Shown here in pieces: positions 53,768 through 62,274 of a stretch of DNA of 64,000 bases; position 1 is the first letter of the stretch; each line of letters opens with the position of its first letter. This DNA is from Methylobacterium sp. WSM2598. Lineage in GTDB: Bacteria; Pseudomonadota; Alphaproteobacteria; Rhizobiales; Beijerinckiaceae. The notes beneath the pieces were generated by a model that was not told the origin of the DNA, did no database searches, and worked only from the letters and a program-made list of their open reading frames with translations. The position numbers were made by a program, and so were the translations under genes. The stretch is taken from assembly GCF_000379105.1 (NCBI RefSeq), contig NZ_KB900609.1:3900802-3964801 (forward strand). Direction: 5' to 3'.

Positions 53768-56650
53768 ATGAGGCCGGCGAGCGCCCAAGATCTCCCCCGG
53801 GGGACCAGCGCGACGCCTGTCGGCATGGCGGCGGGGCCTGGGGCGGAGGGGGCCGTGCGGAGGGGGATGCCTGGGCGGGACGGGGACGCCCCCGCCTTCT
53901 TGACCGGCGGCGGCGCGATGGGCGCCGCGATGCGCGCCCGGCCCTGGTCGGGATCGGTGCTCGGCGAGCCCTCGACCTGGCCGCAATGCCTGAGGTCGGC
54001 GGTCGGCCTGATGCTCGGCTCGCGCTTCCCGATGTTCGTCGCCTTCGGGCCGGACCTCGGCTTCCTCTACAACGACGCCTACGCGGAGATCCTCGGCGAC
54101 AAGCACCCGGCCGCGCTCGGTCGCCGCTTCCGCGACATCTGGGCGGAGATCTGGGCCGAGATCGAACCCCTGATCGCGGCGGCGCTCGCCGGCGAGGCGA
54201 CCTGGTCCGAGAACCTGCCGCTGGTCATGAACCGGCGCGGCCACGACGAGCAGACTTGGTTCACCTTCTCGTACTCGCCCCTGCGCGACGACGAGGGCGC
54301 GGTCGTGGGCATGTTCTGCGCCTGCACGGAGACGACCGGCCAGGTGCTGGCGGAGGAGCGGCTGCGCGCCAGCGAGGAGTTCAACCGCCGCATCCTCGCG
54401 AGCTCGGCCGATTGCATCAAGGTGCTCAGCCTCGACGGCCGCCTCGAATTCATGAGCGAGGGCGGCATGTGCGCGATGGCGGTCGAGGATTTCGGCCTGA
54501 TCCGCGGCGCCCACTGGCCCGATTTCTGGCAGGGCGAGGGGCGCGGCCAGGCCCGTGCGGCGATCCGGGAGGCCCGGCGCGGCGGCACGGGCCGCTTCCA
54601 GGGCCTCGCCACCACCGCCAGGGGCACGCCGCGGTGGTGGGACGTGATCGTCACCTCGATCGACGGGCCCGACGACCGGCCGGAAAAGCTCCTCGCGGTG
54701 TCCCGGGACGTGACGGCGACGAGGGAGGCGGAGGAGCGCGTGCGCGAGAGCGAGGCGCGCTTCCGGCAGATGGCGGACGCCGTGCCCCAGATCGTCTGGA
54801 TCACCGATGCCGAGGGCCGCACCGAGTTCTTCAACAGGCAGTGGACGGCCTATACGGGCGCGCCCTACGCGCCGACGACGGCCGCCGCGGTGGCCGCCGC
54901 CCACGTCTACCCGGACGACGCGCAGGCCACGATGGCGGCCTTCGGCGAGGCCAGGCGATCGGGCGGCACCTTCCTGGTCGAGCACCGCATCCGCTCGGCC
55001 GCCGGGACCTATCGCTGGTTCCTGGTCCGCGCCGAGCCCTCCCGCGATCCGGTCACCGGCGAGGTGGTGCGCTGGTTCGGGGCCTCGGTCGACATCCACG
55101 ACCGCAAGCTCGCCGAGGAGGCGCTGCTGGCGCTCAACGCCGACCTCGAGCGGGAGGTGGTCGCGCGCACCCGCGAGCGCGGCCTGATCTGGCAGCTCAG
55201 CCTCGACCTGCTCTCGGTCATCGACATTGACACGGCGGCCTTCGCCGCGGCCAACCCGGCCTGGACGGCGGCGCTCGGCTGGCCGACGAGCGAGATCGAG
55301 GGACGGCCCTACGCCGAACTCGTGCACCCGGACGATGTCGGCGCGAGCCTCGCGGCCTTCGACGCCATCCGGCAGGGCAGCCCCGTCCTGCACTTCGAGA
55401 ACCGCTACCGCACCCGGGACGGCGGCTGGCGCTGGCTGTCCTGGGTGGCCGTGCCGGAGGGCGGCAAGCTCTACTCGGTCACCCGCGACGTCACCGAGGA
55501 GAAGGAGCGCCGGGCCGAGCTGGAGGCCGCACAGGAGGCGCTGCGCCAGTCGCAGAAGATGGAGGCGATGGGCCAGCTCACCGGCGGCGTCGCGCACGAC
55601 TTCAACAACCTCCTCACCCCGATCGTCGGCTCCCTCGACATGCTCCAGCGCAGGGGCCTGGGCGGCGAACGGGAGCAGCGCCTCATCGCGGGCGCCATGC
55701 AGTCGGCCGAGCGGGCGAAGACGCTGGTGCAGCGGCTCCTCGCCTTCGCGCGGCGGCAGCCGCTGCAGCCGATCCCCGTCGACGTCGCCAAGCTGGTGAC
55801 CGGGATGGGCGACCTCGTGGCGAGCACGATGGGCCCGCAGATCAGGGTCGCCGTCGACGCGCCCGACGCCCTGCCGCCCGCGAAGGCCGACCCGAACCAG
55901 ATCGAGATGGCGCTCCTGAACCTCTGCGTGAACGCGCGGGACGCCATGCCGGAGGGCGGCACGCTGCGGATCTCGGCCCGCGCGGAGACGGTCGGGCCCG
56001 GTCACCGCACCACGCTCCGGCCGGGCCCCTACATCCGCCTGTCGGTCGCCGACAGCGGGACCGGCATGGACGAGGCGACGCTCGCGCGGGCGGTCGAGCC
56101 CTTCTTCTCCACCAAGGGCGTTGGCAAGGGCACGGGGCTCGGCCTCTCGATGATGCACGGCCTCGCCTCCCAGCTCAGCGGCGCGCTCACCATCCAGAGC
56201 CGGCCGGGGCTCGGCACCAATGTCGAGCTCTGGCTGCCGCGGAGCGACGCGGCCCCGGACCTGGCCGAGCCCGCGCCGCAGCCCTCCGCGGCGGCGTCCC
56301 CGCGCGGGACCGCGCTCCTGGTCGACGACGAGGACCTCGTGCGCATGAGCACGGCGGACATGCTGGGCGACCTCGGCTACGCGGTGATCGAGGCCGCATC
56401 GGGCGAGGAGGCGATGCGCCTCGTCCGCGGCGGCGAGCGCTTCGACCTGCTCGTGACCGACCACCTGATGCCGGGCATCACCGGGACCGAACTCGCCCGG
56501 GCGCTCCGGCACGCGAGGCCTGGCCTGCCCGTGCTCCTGGTCTCGGGCTACGCGGAGAGCGACGGCGTCGCGGCCGACCTGCCGCGGCTCACCAAGCCGT
56601 TCCGCAAGAACGAACTCGCCGCGCGCCTCGCCCAGCTGGCGACGCCCTGA
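53768..56650 (+). CDS. Soluble multi-PAS hybrid histidine kinase
   Basis: 960 residues from the ATG at 53768; ATGs at 53825 and near 53918 are alternatives, since the first 50 residues are low-complexity. No membrane segment. An N-terminal PAS-like region (starting RPWSGSVLGEPSTWPQCL, FLYNDAYAEILG) is followed by three more PAS domains (one with ADAVPQIVWITDAEGRTEFF), HisKA with His in GGVAHDFNNLLTPI, HATPase with NALNLCVNARDAMPEGG-like motif (reads LLNLCVNARDAMPEGG), DSGTGM, GKGTGLGLSM, and a receiver with VDDEDLVRMS, acceptor Asp in LLVTDHLMPG and Lys in LTKPF. Same architecture class as the kinase at 23-26 kb. Its TGA is the first trinucleotide of a palindromic repeat. Confidence 0.91.
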   Translation: MRPASAQDLPRGTSATPVGMAAGPGAEGAVRRGMPGRDGDAPAFLTGGGAMGAAMRARPWSGSVLGEPSTWPQCLRSAVGLMLGSRFPMFVAFGPDLGFLYNDAYAEILGDKHPAALGRRFRDIWAEIWAEIEPLIAAALAGEATWSENLPLVMNRRGHDEQTWFTFSYSPLRDDEGAVVGMFCACTETTGQVLAEERLRASEEFNRRILASSADCIKVLSLDGRLEFMSEGGMCAMAVEDFGLIRGAHWPDFWQGEGRGQARAAIREARRGGTGRFQGLATTARGTPRWWDVIVTSIDGPDDRPEKLLAVSRDVTATREAEERVRESEARFRQMADAVPQIVWITDAEGRTEFFNRQWTAYTGAPYAPTTAAAVAAAHVYPDDAQATMAAFGEARRSGGTFLVEHRIRSAAGTYRWFLVRAEPSRDPVTGEVVRWFGASVDIHDRKLAEEALLALNADLEREVVARTRERGLIWQLSLDLLSVIDIDTAAFAAANPAWTAALGWPTSEIEGRPYAELVHPDDVGASLAAFDAIRQGSPVLHFENRYRTRDGGWRWLSWVAVPEGGKLYSVTRDVTEEKERRAELEAAQEALRQSQKMEAMGQLTGGVAHDFNNLLTPIVGSLDMLQRRGLGGEREQRLIAGAMQSAERAKTLVQRLLAFARRQPLQPIPVDVAKLVTGMGDLVASTMGPQIRVAVDAPDALPPAKADPNQIEMALLNLCVNARDAMPEGGTLRISARAETVGPGHRTTLRPGPYIRLSVADSGTGMDEATLARAVEPFFSTKGVGKGTGLGLSMMHGLASQLSGALTIQSRPGLGTNVELWLPRSDAAPDLAEPAPQPSAAASPRGTALLVDDEDLVRMSTADMLGDLGYAVIEAASGEEAMRLVRGGERFDLLVTDHLMPGITGTELARALRHARPGLPVLLVSGYAESDGVAADLPRLTKPFRKNELAARLAQLATP

Positions 56651-56686
56651 TCCGGGATCGGCTTGATCGAAGCGGATCCCGGATCA
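56648..56686. repeat. Palindromic element P, copy 3, containing a stop codon
   Basis: TGATCCGGGATC...GATCCCGGATCA with arms of about 17 bp and one mismatch (GG versus CG) around a short loop. The first three bases are the stop codon of the hybrid kinase gene. Confidence 0.9.
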
Positions 56687-56710
56687 CGCGCCTGCGCGGC
56701 GCCTGAGCGC

Positions 56711-56736
56711 GGCGCCTGAGCGAAGCCGACATCCGC
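56711..56736 (-). repeat. REP-like element (family 1), partial reverse copy
   Basis: GGCGCCTGAGCGAAGCCGAC followed by ATCCGC, the reverse complement of the conserved GCGGATGT...GGCTTCGCTCAGGCGCC part. It lies just after palindromic element P copy 3, as at 15 kb where both families are also adjacent. Confidence 0.8.
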
Positions 56737-56842
56737 ATAGCGAAGCACTCAACCGGATGTCGTATGACGCGGGCCGCACCGGGCCCCGCGGGAGCGCGCC
56801 GGCGCCCGCGGGAGCGCGCGGGCGATTCCGCCGGGGCGGTCC

Positions 56843-58285
56843 TCAGCTGCGCGGCCAGCGGAAATCGTCGGCCCGCCCCGGCTGCGGGCTCGGCGGGGCG
56901 CCCCGGGTGAGCGCGCGTTCCACCGTGTAGCCGGCCTCGCCCTCGATCCGCGGGCGCCCGCTGACGAGCTGCCCGCCCGGCGAGACCTCGTTGCGGGTGA
57001 GCGGGACCACCGGCCCGGCCGGCGGCTTGACCGGCAGGGCCGGGATGCCCGGCGGCTCGGGCAGGCTCGGCAGCATCGCGGTCAGCAGCCGGTCGATCGC
57101 CGCGTCGTCGTCGAGGCGCGCCGCCGCCGGGTCGGCGGGCGCCGGAGCCGGTGCGGGGGCGGCCGCGACCGCGTCCGGCACGCTCGGGGCGCCGCCCCGC
57201 TGCTCCATCAGCCGCTTGATCTCGACGTCGGCGAAATGGGCCGCCTTGCGGGCGCCGGCCTGGGTGAAGTGCACGCCGTCCGCGGTGCGCAGCTTCGCGG
57301 TCTGGCCCTCCAGGTCCGGCCCGCTCGCGGCGTAGCGGTTCTGGTCGTCCACGAAGGCCGGCCAGATGTCCACGTAGACCCCGCCCGCCCGCTGCACCCG
57401 GTCGCGGTCGATCTCGTTGATGGAGATCAGGTCGGCCGACAGGCCCTCGTTCTTCATCGGCGGCTCGCCGACCCAGATCACCGGCACCTTGGCGTCGCTG
57501 AAGACCTTGAGCAGCGCGTCGACCCGGTCGCGGTAGACCGCCCTCCAGCGATCGCTCAGCGGATCGACCGTGGCGTCGCCGTCGCGCAGGGACTGGCGGT
57601 CGTTGGCGCCCACCATGACGACCGCGTAGGTCAGCTTCGGGTTGGCCTTGAGGTAATCCTCGGCGGCCTTCGGCCAATCGACCACGTCCTTGCGCACGAG
57701 ACCACTGTCGCCCCTGGCCTTGCGGATCACCAGGATGTCGGGATTCGCCTCGTAGGCCGCCTCCAGCCCCTTGCCGAGCAGGTCGGCGAGGGAATCGCCG
57801 AAGACCGCGATCTGCACCGACGGGTTGGTCTTGGGCTTCGGGGCGGGCGCCGCCGCCACGACCGGCGCGGGCCGGGGTTTCGGCCGCTGGACCGAGCGCC
57901 CCTCGCGGCTGCGACGGGCCTCGCGCGGGGCCTCGCGCACGTCGCGGGGCGCCTCGCGCAAGCGCGGCCGCGGGGTGCGGTAACCGCCGTAATAGCCGCC
58001 CTGCGCGGGCGGCGGCGGGGCGGCCTGCGGGGCCGGGTCGTCCTCCCAGGGCCAGCGGTAGCGCTGCGGCTGCGGCTGCGGCGCCGGCGCGGGCGGGCGC
58101 CGCGCATAGCCCTGCCGTCCCCCGTAGCCGTCGTCGTAGCCGCGGGAGCGGGCGCCGTAAGGATCCTGGCGCGGGTAGCCCTCGTCGCCGCCCCACCATT
58201 GCGCGCGGGCCGGACCGGCGCCCGCGAGCAGCCCGCCGCAGACGAGGCCGCGCAGTCCGAGTTCCGCGATCCTCCGCCACCTCAT
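56843..58285 (-). CDS. Secreted SGNH hydrolase-like protein (DUF459)
   Basis: 480 residues from the ATG at 58285. A signal peptide ends near GPARAQWW. Residues about 30-150 are disordered, rich in Tyr, Gly, Pro, Arg and Gln. The SGNH/DUF459 domain (about 155-360) has block I AVFGDSLADLLGKG (nucleophile Ser), block III MVGANDRQSL and block V ADGVHFTQAGARKAA with Asp and His. The C-terminus is again Pro/Ala-rich. Related periplasmic proteins act on cell-envelope polysaccharides or O-acyl groups; the substrate is unknown. Transcribed toward the hybrid kinase gene and following the transglycosylase gene on the same strand. Confidence 0.87.
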   Translation of the reverse strand: MRWRRIAELGLRGLVCGGLLAGAGPARAQWWGGDEGYPRQDPYGARSRGYDDGYGGRQGYARRPPAPAPQPQPQRYRWPWEDDPAPQAAPPPPAQGGYYGGYRTPRPRLREAPRDVREAPREARRSREGRSVQRPKPRPAPVVAAAPAPKPKTNPSVQIAVFGDSLADLLGKGLEAAYEANPDILVIRKARGDSGLVRKDVVDWPKAAEDYLKANPKLTYAVVMVGANDRQSLRDGDATVDPLSDRWRAVYRDRVDALLKVFSDAKVPVIWVGEPPMKNEGLSADLISINEIDRDRVQRAGGVYVDIWPAFVDDQNRYAASGPDLEGQTAKLRTADGVHFTQAGARKAAHFADVEIKRLMEQRGGAPSVPDAVAAAPAPAPAPADPAAARLDDDAAIDRLLTAMLPSLPEPPGIPALPVKPPAGPVVPLTRNEVSPGGQLVSGRPRIEGEAGYTVERALTRGAPPSPQPGRADDFRWPRS

Positions 58286-58384
58286 GCGCCGACCATCTCC
58301 GCCTCGCTCGACCGGTGAGCGCGCACGATAACGCATGAGGGCCGGACTGGCACCCGCCGGACCGGGCCCGCACGGGCGCCCGGG

Positions 58385-59560
58385 TCAGGGCGCGCGCCGC
58401 AGGTGGTCGAGCAGGGCGGGCGTGGCGTAGCCGTCCGCCGGGAGCCCGGCGGCGGTCTGGTAGCGGCGCACGGCCTCGCGCAGCTTCGGCCCGGCCCGCC
58501 CGTCGAGGGGACCCGCGTAGAGGTCGCGCGCGGCGAGCCCCCGCTGGAGCGCCGCGAGGCCGGCCGCGTCGAGGCGCGGCGCCCGAATCGGCCAGGGCGC
58601 CGCGAGCGGCCCCCCGCCGGCGATGCGGTCGGCGAGGTGGCCGACCGCCAGCGCGTAGGCGTCCGAGGTGTTGTAGGCGCGGAACGCCTCGAAATTGACG
58701 GTGATCAGGAAGGCCGGCCCGCCGAGGCCGCCGGGCAGGAACAGGCTCGCCTCGCCGGCGGCCGGCAGCGCCGCCCCGTCCGCGCGCGCCACGCCGCGGG
58801 CGGCGAACTCCGCCAGGGAACCGCGGTGGCGCGACAGGTCGAAGCCCGCGGGCAGCCGCACCTCCAGCCCCCAGGGCAGCCCCGGCTGCCAGCCCGCCTG
58901 GCGCAGGAAGTTCGCGATCGAGGCGAGCGCGTCCGGCGCCGAATTCCAGATGTCCCGCCGCCCGTCGCCGTCGAAATCGACCGCGGCCCGCAGGTACACG
59001 GAGGGCAGGAACTGCGTCTGCCCCATCGCCCCCGCCCAGGAGCCCTTCAGCCCCTCGGGGCCGACGTCGTGGTGCTGCAGGATGTCGAGGGCGGCCAGCA
59101 GCTCGTCGCGGAAGAGGTCGCCGCGATGCCCCGCCTGCGCCAGGGTGGCGAGCGCGCGCACCGTCGGGACGCTGCCCGTCCCCGTCCCGAAATCCGATTC
59201 CATGCCCCAGACGGCGAGGAGGACCGGCCCCGGCACCCCGTAGCGCGCCTCCAGGCCGGCGAGGAGCTCGGCCCGCCGCGCCGCCTCGGCCCGGCCGCGC
59301 GCCACGCGCGCGGTCGAGACGGATCCGGCGAGGTACTCCCAGACCGGGCGGCTGAACTCGCCCTGGCGCCGCAGGCGCGCGAGCACCGCCGGATCCGGCG
59401 CCGTCACCTCCCGGAAGGCGGCGTCGAAGGTCTCGCGCGCGACGCCCCGGGCGGTCGCGAGGGGCCGAAGTCCCTCGATGAAGCCGCGGAACCCGTCCTC
59501 GGCCCGGGCGGCAGCGAGGCCGAGGAGGAGGGCGAGGGCCGCCGGGAGCGCGCGCCGCAT
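58385..59560 (-). CDS. Lytic murein transglycosylase, MltB type, with peptidoglycan-binding domain
   Basis: 391 residues. A signal peptide (1-20, ending AARAED) is followed by the MltB/SltB catalytic domain (about 24-320) with catalytic Glu in LLAVWGMESDFG, then GAMGQTQFLPSVYLRAAVDF and DIWNSAPDALASIANFLRQ. A C-terminal PG-binding-1 domain (about 330-390) reads LQRGLAARDLYAGPLDGRAG, then AVRRYQTAAGLPADGYATP. It cleaves glycan strands with formation of 1,6-anhydromuramic ends in the periplasm. No lipobox Cys, so it is soluble. It starts only four bases after the galE stop, so it may be transcribed with galE. Confidence 0.94.
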   Translation of the reverse strand: MRRALPAALALLLGLAAARAEDGFRGFIEGLRPLATARGVARETFDAAFREVTAPDPAVLARLRRQGEFSRPVWEYLAGSVSTARVARGRAEAARRAELLAGLEARYGVPGPVLLAVWGMESDFGTGTGSVPTVRALATLAQAGHRGDLFRDELLAALDILQHHDVGPEGLKGSWAGAMGQTQFLPSVYLRAAVDFDGDGRRDIWNSAPDALASIANFLRQAGWQPGLPWGLEVRLPAGFDLSRHRGSLAEFAARGVARADGAALPAAGEASLFLPGGLGGPAFLITVNFEAFRAYNTSDAYALAVGHLADRIAGGGPLAAPWPIRAPRLDAAGLAALQRGLAARDLYAGPLDGRAGPKLREAVRRYQTAAGLPADGYATPALLDHLRRAP

Positions 59561-59564
59561 CGGG

Positions 59565-60557
59565 TCAGGACTGGTTGCGCCGCGCCAGCGCCTCTTCCCA
59601 GGCCAGGGCCTGCGACACGATCTCGCGCAGGTCGTCGTGCTTGGGCTGCCAGCCGAGGCGCGCGCGGATGCGGTCGGCCGCCGCGATGATCTGCGAGGGG
59701 TCGCCCGGCCGGCGCGGCGACAGCCGCACCTCGAAATCCTTGCCCGACACCTCCTTGACCACCTGGATCACCTCCAGGACGGAGTAGCCCCGCCCGTAGC
59801 CGCAATTCAGGGTCAGGCTCTCGCCGCCGCTGCGCAGGTGGTTCAGCGCCACGAGATGCGCGTCCGCGAGGTCCGACACCTGGATGTAGTCCCGCAGGCA
59901 GGAGCCGTCCGGCGTCGGGTAGTCGGTGCCGAACACCTCGAGGTGGCTGCGGCGCCCGAGCGCGGCCTGGGTGGCGACCTTGATCAGGTGGGTGGCGTTC
60001 GGCGTCGACTGGCCCGAGCGGCCGCGCGGATCGGCCCCCGCCACGTTGAAGTAGCGCAGGGCCACGTAGGTGAGCCCGTGCGCCCTGGCCACGTCCGCCA
60101 GCATCCACTCGGTCATCAGCTTCGAGCGGCCGTAGGGGTTGATCGGGTTGGTGACCAGGTCCTCGGGCACCGGCACGATGGGGGGCTCGCCGTACACGGC
60201 GGCCGTGGAGGAGAAGATGATGTGGCGCACGCCCTCGCGCAGAGCGGTCTCGATCAGCGCCCGCGATTTCACCGTGTTGTTGAGGTAGTAGCCGAGCGGA
60301 TCGGCGACCGAGTCGGGCACCACGATCTTGGCGGCGAAATGCGCGATCGCGTCGACCCGGTGGCGGCGGATCGTCTCGGCAACCAGGGCTTGGTCGCCCA
60401 TGTCGCCCCGCACGAGGGTCACCTCCGGCGGCAGCGCCCAGGCGAAGCCGGTCGAGAGGTCATCGAGCACCACGACCTCGTCCTGGCCCGCATCGAGCAG
60501 CGCCAGAACCATGTGGCTGCCGATGTAGCCGGCGCCGCCCGTCACCAGAACCGCCAT
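59565..60557 (-). CDS. galE: UDP-glucose 4-epimerase
   Basis: 330 residues from the ATG at 60557. An extended SDR: NAD motif TGGAGYIGS (6-14), HFAAKIVVPDSV, catalytic Ser/Thr in IIFSSTAAVYG, Tyr and Lys in NPYGRSK, and RYFNVAGADPRG and the substrate region DYPTPDGSCLRDYIQVSDLA. It interconverts UDP-glucose and UDP-galactose for exopolysaccharide and lipopolysaccharide precursors. A frame extension of 20 codons upstream is dismissed because MAVLVTGGAGYIG is the normal N-terminus. It is divergent from galU, so the two UDP-sugar genes share a 144-base promoter region. Confidence 0.97.
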   Translation of the reverse strand: MAVLVTGGAGYIGSHMVLALLDAGQDEVVVLDDLSTGFAWALPPEVTLVRGDMGDQALVAETIRRHRVDAIAHFAAKIVVPDSVADPLGYYLNNTVKSRALIETALREGVRHIIFSSTAAVYGEPPIVPVPEDLVTNPINPYGRSKLMTEWMLADVARAHGLTYVALRYFNVAGADPRGRSGQSTPNATHLIKVATQAALGRRSHLEVFGTDYPTPDGSCLRDYIQVSDLADAHLVALNHLRSGGESLTLNCGYGRGYSVLEVIQVVKEVSGKDFEVRLSPRRPGDPSQIIAAADRIRARLGWQPKHDDLREIVSQALAWEEALARRNQS

Positions 60558-60701
60558 CTCGCTCTCTCCCCGCTTCACATCGTGGTCGATCACTAACGCC
60601 GGACGCTCGCACGTCAATGAACTGTCCCGTAGCGGCGCGGCGCGCTATGCCTTAAGCGGCGCGGGGCCTCGCCCGACCCACCTCGTCTCACCGGATCACG
60701 C

Positions 60702-61571
60702 ATGATGAAGCCCATTCGCAAAGCAGTCCTGCCCGTCGCGGGTCTGGGCACCCGCTTCCTCCCGGCGACCAAGGCGGTACCCAAGGAGATGCTGACGGTC
60801 GTGGACCGGCCGGTGGTGCAGCACGTGGTCGACGAGGCGAGGGAGGCGGGGATCGAGCACTTCATCTTCGTGACCGGCCGCGGCAAGGGCGTGATCGAGG
60901 ACCATTTCGACATCGCCTTCGAGCTCGACCGCACCCTGCAGGAGCGCGGCAAGCAGGCAGCCTACGAGGAGTTGAAGCGCGACCTGCCGCAGGCCGGGCA
61001 GACCAGCTTCACCCGCCAGCAGGCGCCGCTCGGCCTCGGTCACGCGGTCTGGTGCGCCCGCGAGATCGTCGGCGACGAGCCCTTCGCGGTGATCCTGCCC
61101 GACATGCTGAGCCGCGACTCGATGCGGCAGATGCTCGCCGCCTACGAGCGCCACGGCGGCAACGTCATCGCGGTCGAGGAGGTGCCCCACGACCAGACCC
61201 ACCAGTACGGCATCGTCAGCGTGGGCGAGGATTTCGGCGACACGTTCGAGATCACCGGCATGGTGGAGAAGCCGCCGAGGGGCACCGCGCCCTCCAACCT
61301 CATCATCTCGGGCCGCTACATCCTGCAGCCGGAGATCTTCGACATCCTCGGCCGGGGCGAGAAGGGCGCGGGCGGCGAGATCCAGCTCACCGACGGCATG
61401 AAGCGGCTGGCCGAGACCCAGGCCTTCTACGGGATGCGCTACCGCGGCAAGACCTACGACACCGGCTCGAAGCTCGGCTTCCTGGTCGCCAACCTCGCCT
61501 ACGCCCTCGCGCGCGACGACCTGCGCGACGACCTCAAGCGCGAAATAGCCGAGCTGCTGCGCACAGCGTGA
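60702..61571 (+). CDS. galU: UTP-glucose-1-phosphate uridylyltransferase
   Basis: 289 residues, normal length. The nucleotide-binding signature AGLGTRFLPATKAVPKEML is near the N-terminus (about 11-29), with QAPLGLGHAVWCAREIVGDE, AVILPDML (metal Asp), EVPHDQTHQYGIVSVGE, and EKPPRGTAPSNLIISGRYIL. It makes UDP-glucose from glucose-1-phosphate and UTP, which feeds galE directly. The ATG at 60702 follows a short leader; a second ATG-like codon ATGATG at 60702 is read as M-M. The sRNA copy B begins about 75 bases after its stop. Confidence 0.97.
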   Translation: MMKPIRKAVLPVAGLGTRFLPATKAVPKEMLTVVDRPVVQHVVDEAREAGIEHFIFVTGRGKGVIEDHFDIAFELDRTLQERGKQAAYEELKRDLPQAGQTSFTRQQAPLGLGHAVWCAREIVGDEPFAVILPDMLSRDSMRQMLAAYERHGGNVIAVEEVPHDQTHQYGIVSVGEDFGDTFEITGMVEKPPRGTAPSNLIISGRYILQPEIFDILGRGEKGAGGEIQLTDGMKRLAETQAFYGMRYRGKTYDTGSKLGFLVANLAYALARDDLRDDLKREIAELLRTA

Positions 61572-61613
61572 GGCGGCCATGCGCGCGAAGCGGGGGCGCG
61601 CATTAAATTCCGC

Positions 61614-61640
61614 TTGCGGTTTTTGCAGCGCGCCTTAAAT
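61614..61640 (+). promoter_or_regulatory. Probable promoter of sRNA copy B
   Basis: TTGCGG (61614-61619) and TTAAAT (61635-61640), 15 to 16 bases apart, lie just ahead of the sRNA. The TTGCG element and a TGCAGCG stretch are shared with the region upstream of copy A. Confidence 0.5.
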
Positions 61641-61647
61641 GTTGCAT

Positions 61648-61737
61648 TGCGAGATCGCGATGGCGTCGCGGTCTCGCAGCCCTCCTTGGGCGTTTCCTCC
61701 CTAGACTTCGGGCCGTTCGCGAGAGCGGCCTTTTTTT
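61648..61737 (+). ncRNA. mmgR: Small RNA resembling the mmgR/alpha-r8 (suhB) family, copy B
   Basis: About 90 nt. Stem 1 is GCGAGATCGCGA (61649-61660) with TCGCGGTCTCGC (61666-61677), one wobble pair, loop TGGCG as in copy A. Then come a GCCC/GGGC hairpin, the unpaired GTTTCCTCCCTAGACTTC identical to copy A, and a terminator hairpin GGCCGTT/AGCGGCC with seven T residues. A promoter (TTGCGG at 61614, TTAAAT at 61635) predicts a start near 61647, at the base of stem 1. Stem 1 differs from copy A at several paired positions, always keeping pairing, which is strong evidence for a structured RNA. Intergenic between galU and the cupin gene. Confidence 0.75.
61711..61737 (+). terminator. Rho-independent terminator of sRNA copy B
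   Basis: The 7-bp stem GGCCGTT/AGCGGCC with one wobble and loop CGCGAG is followed by seven T residues. It is the same design as copy A. Confidence 0.88.
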
Positions 61738-61827
61738 GGCCCGCTCCACAACCCGGTCCGCCGGGCATCGGCGCGCCCCGGTTGTGCGCGGGCGGCCGAG
61801 CGTCCACTCTGGCCGCGGGAGGAGACG

Positions 61828-62274
61828 ATGGCCGAGAGGACGCCCGCCACGGGCCGGTTCGACATCATCGCGGAGGCGCTGGCGCTGCCGGCCACCGCCG
61901 AGACGATGCTGGCCGACACCTACCTGACCGACCGCGAGGCGGCGAGCGCGCGGGTCTTCCGCGTCTACCGGCCGACGCCGCCGCACTTCCACCGGGAATG
62001 CGACGAGTACCTCTACGTGGTCTCGGGGCGGGGCACCTTCTGGATCGGCGACCCGGCGGCCGAGGCGGAGTTCGGGCCCGGCCACCTGCTGGTCTTCGAG
62101 CGCGGCACCGTGCACGCCCTGCCGCGCATCCTGGCCGAGCCCGTGGTCTTCCTCTCGATCGACACGCCGCGCCGGGCACCGACCGACGTCGTCTTCGTGG
62201 ACGCGGCGCAGGGCTCGCCCGAAACCTTCATGGCGCGCAACGCGCCGCCATCCCCCTCCGGAGATCCCGCATGA
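61828..62274 (+). CDS. Cupin-domain protein
   Basis: 148 residues. A single cupin barrel with metal motif 1 PPHFHRECDEYLYVVSGRG (about 51-69, two His and one Glu) and motif 2 PGHLLVFERGTVHAL (His). GGAGGAG lies just before the ATG. The gene overlaps the following SDR gene by the ATGA junction, so the two are co-translated. Members of this small cupin group are often isomerases or dioxygenases of small acids, or sugar-binding. With an SDR partner a sugar or hydroxy-acid pathway is likely, but the substrate is unknown. Confidence 0.88.
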   Translation: MAERTPATGRFDIIAEALALPATAETMLADTYLTDREAASARVFRVYRPTPPHFHRECDEYLYVVSGRGTFWIGDPAAEAEFGPGHLLVFERGTVHALPRILAEPVVFLSIDTPRRAPTDVVFVDAAQGSPETFMARNAPPSPSGDPA

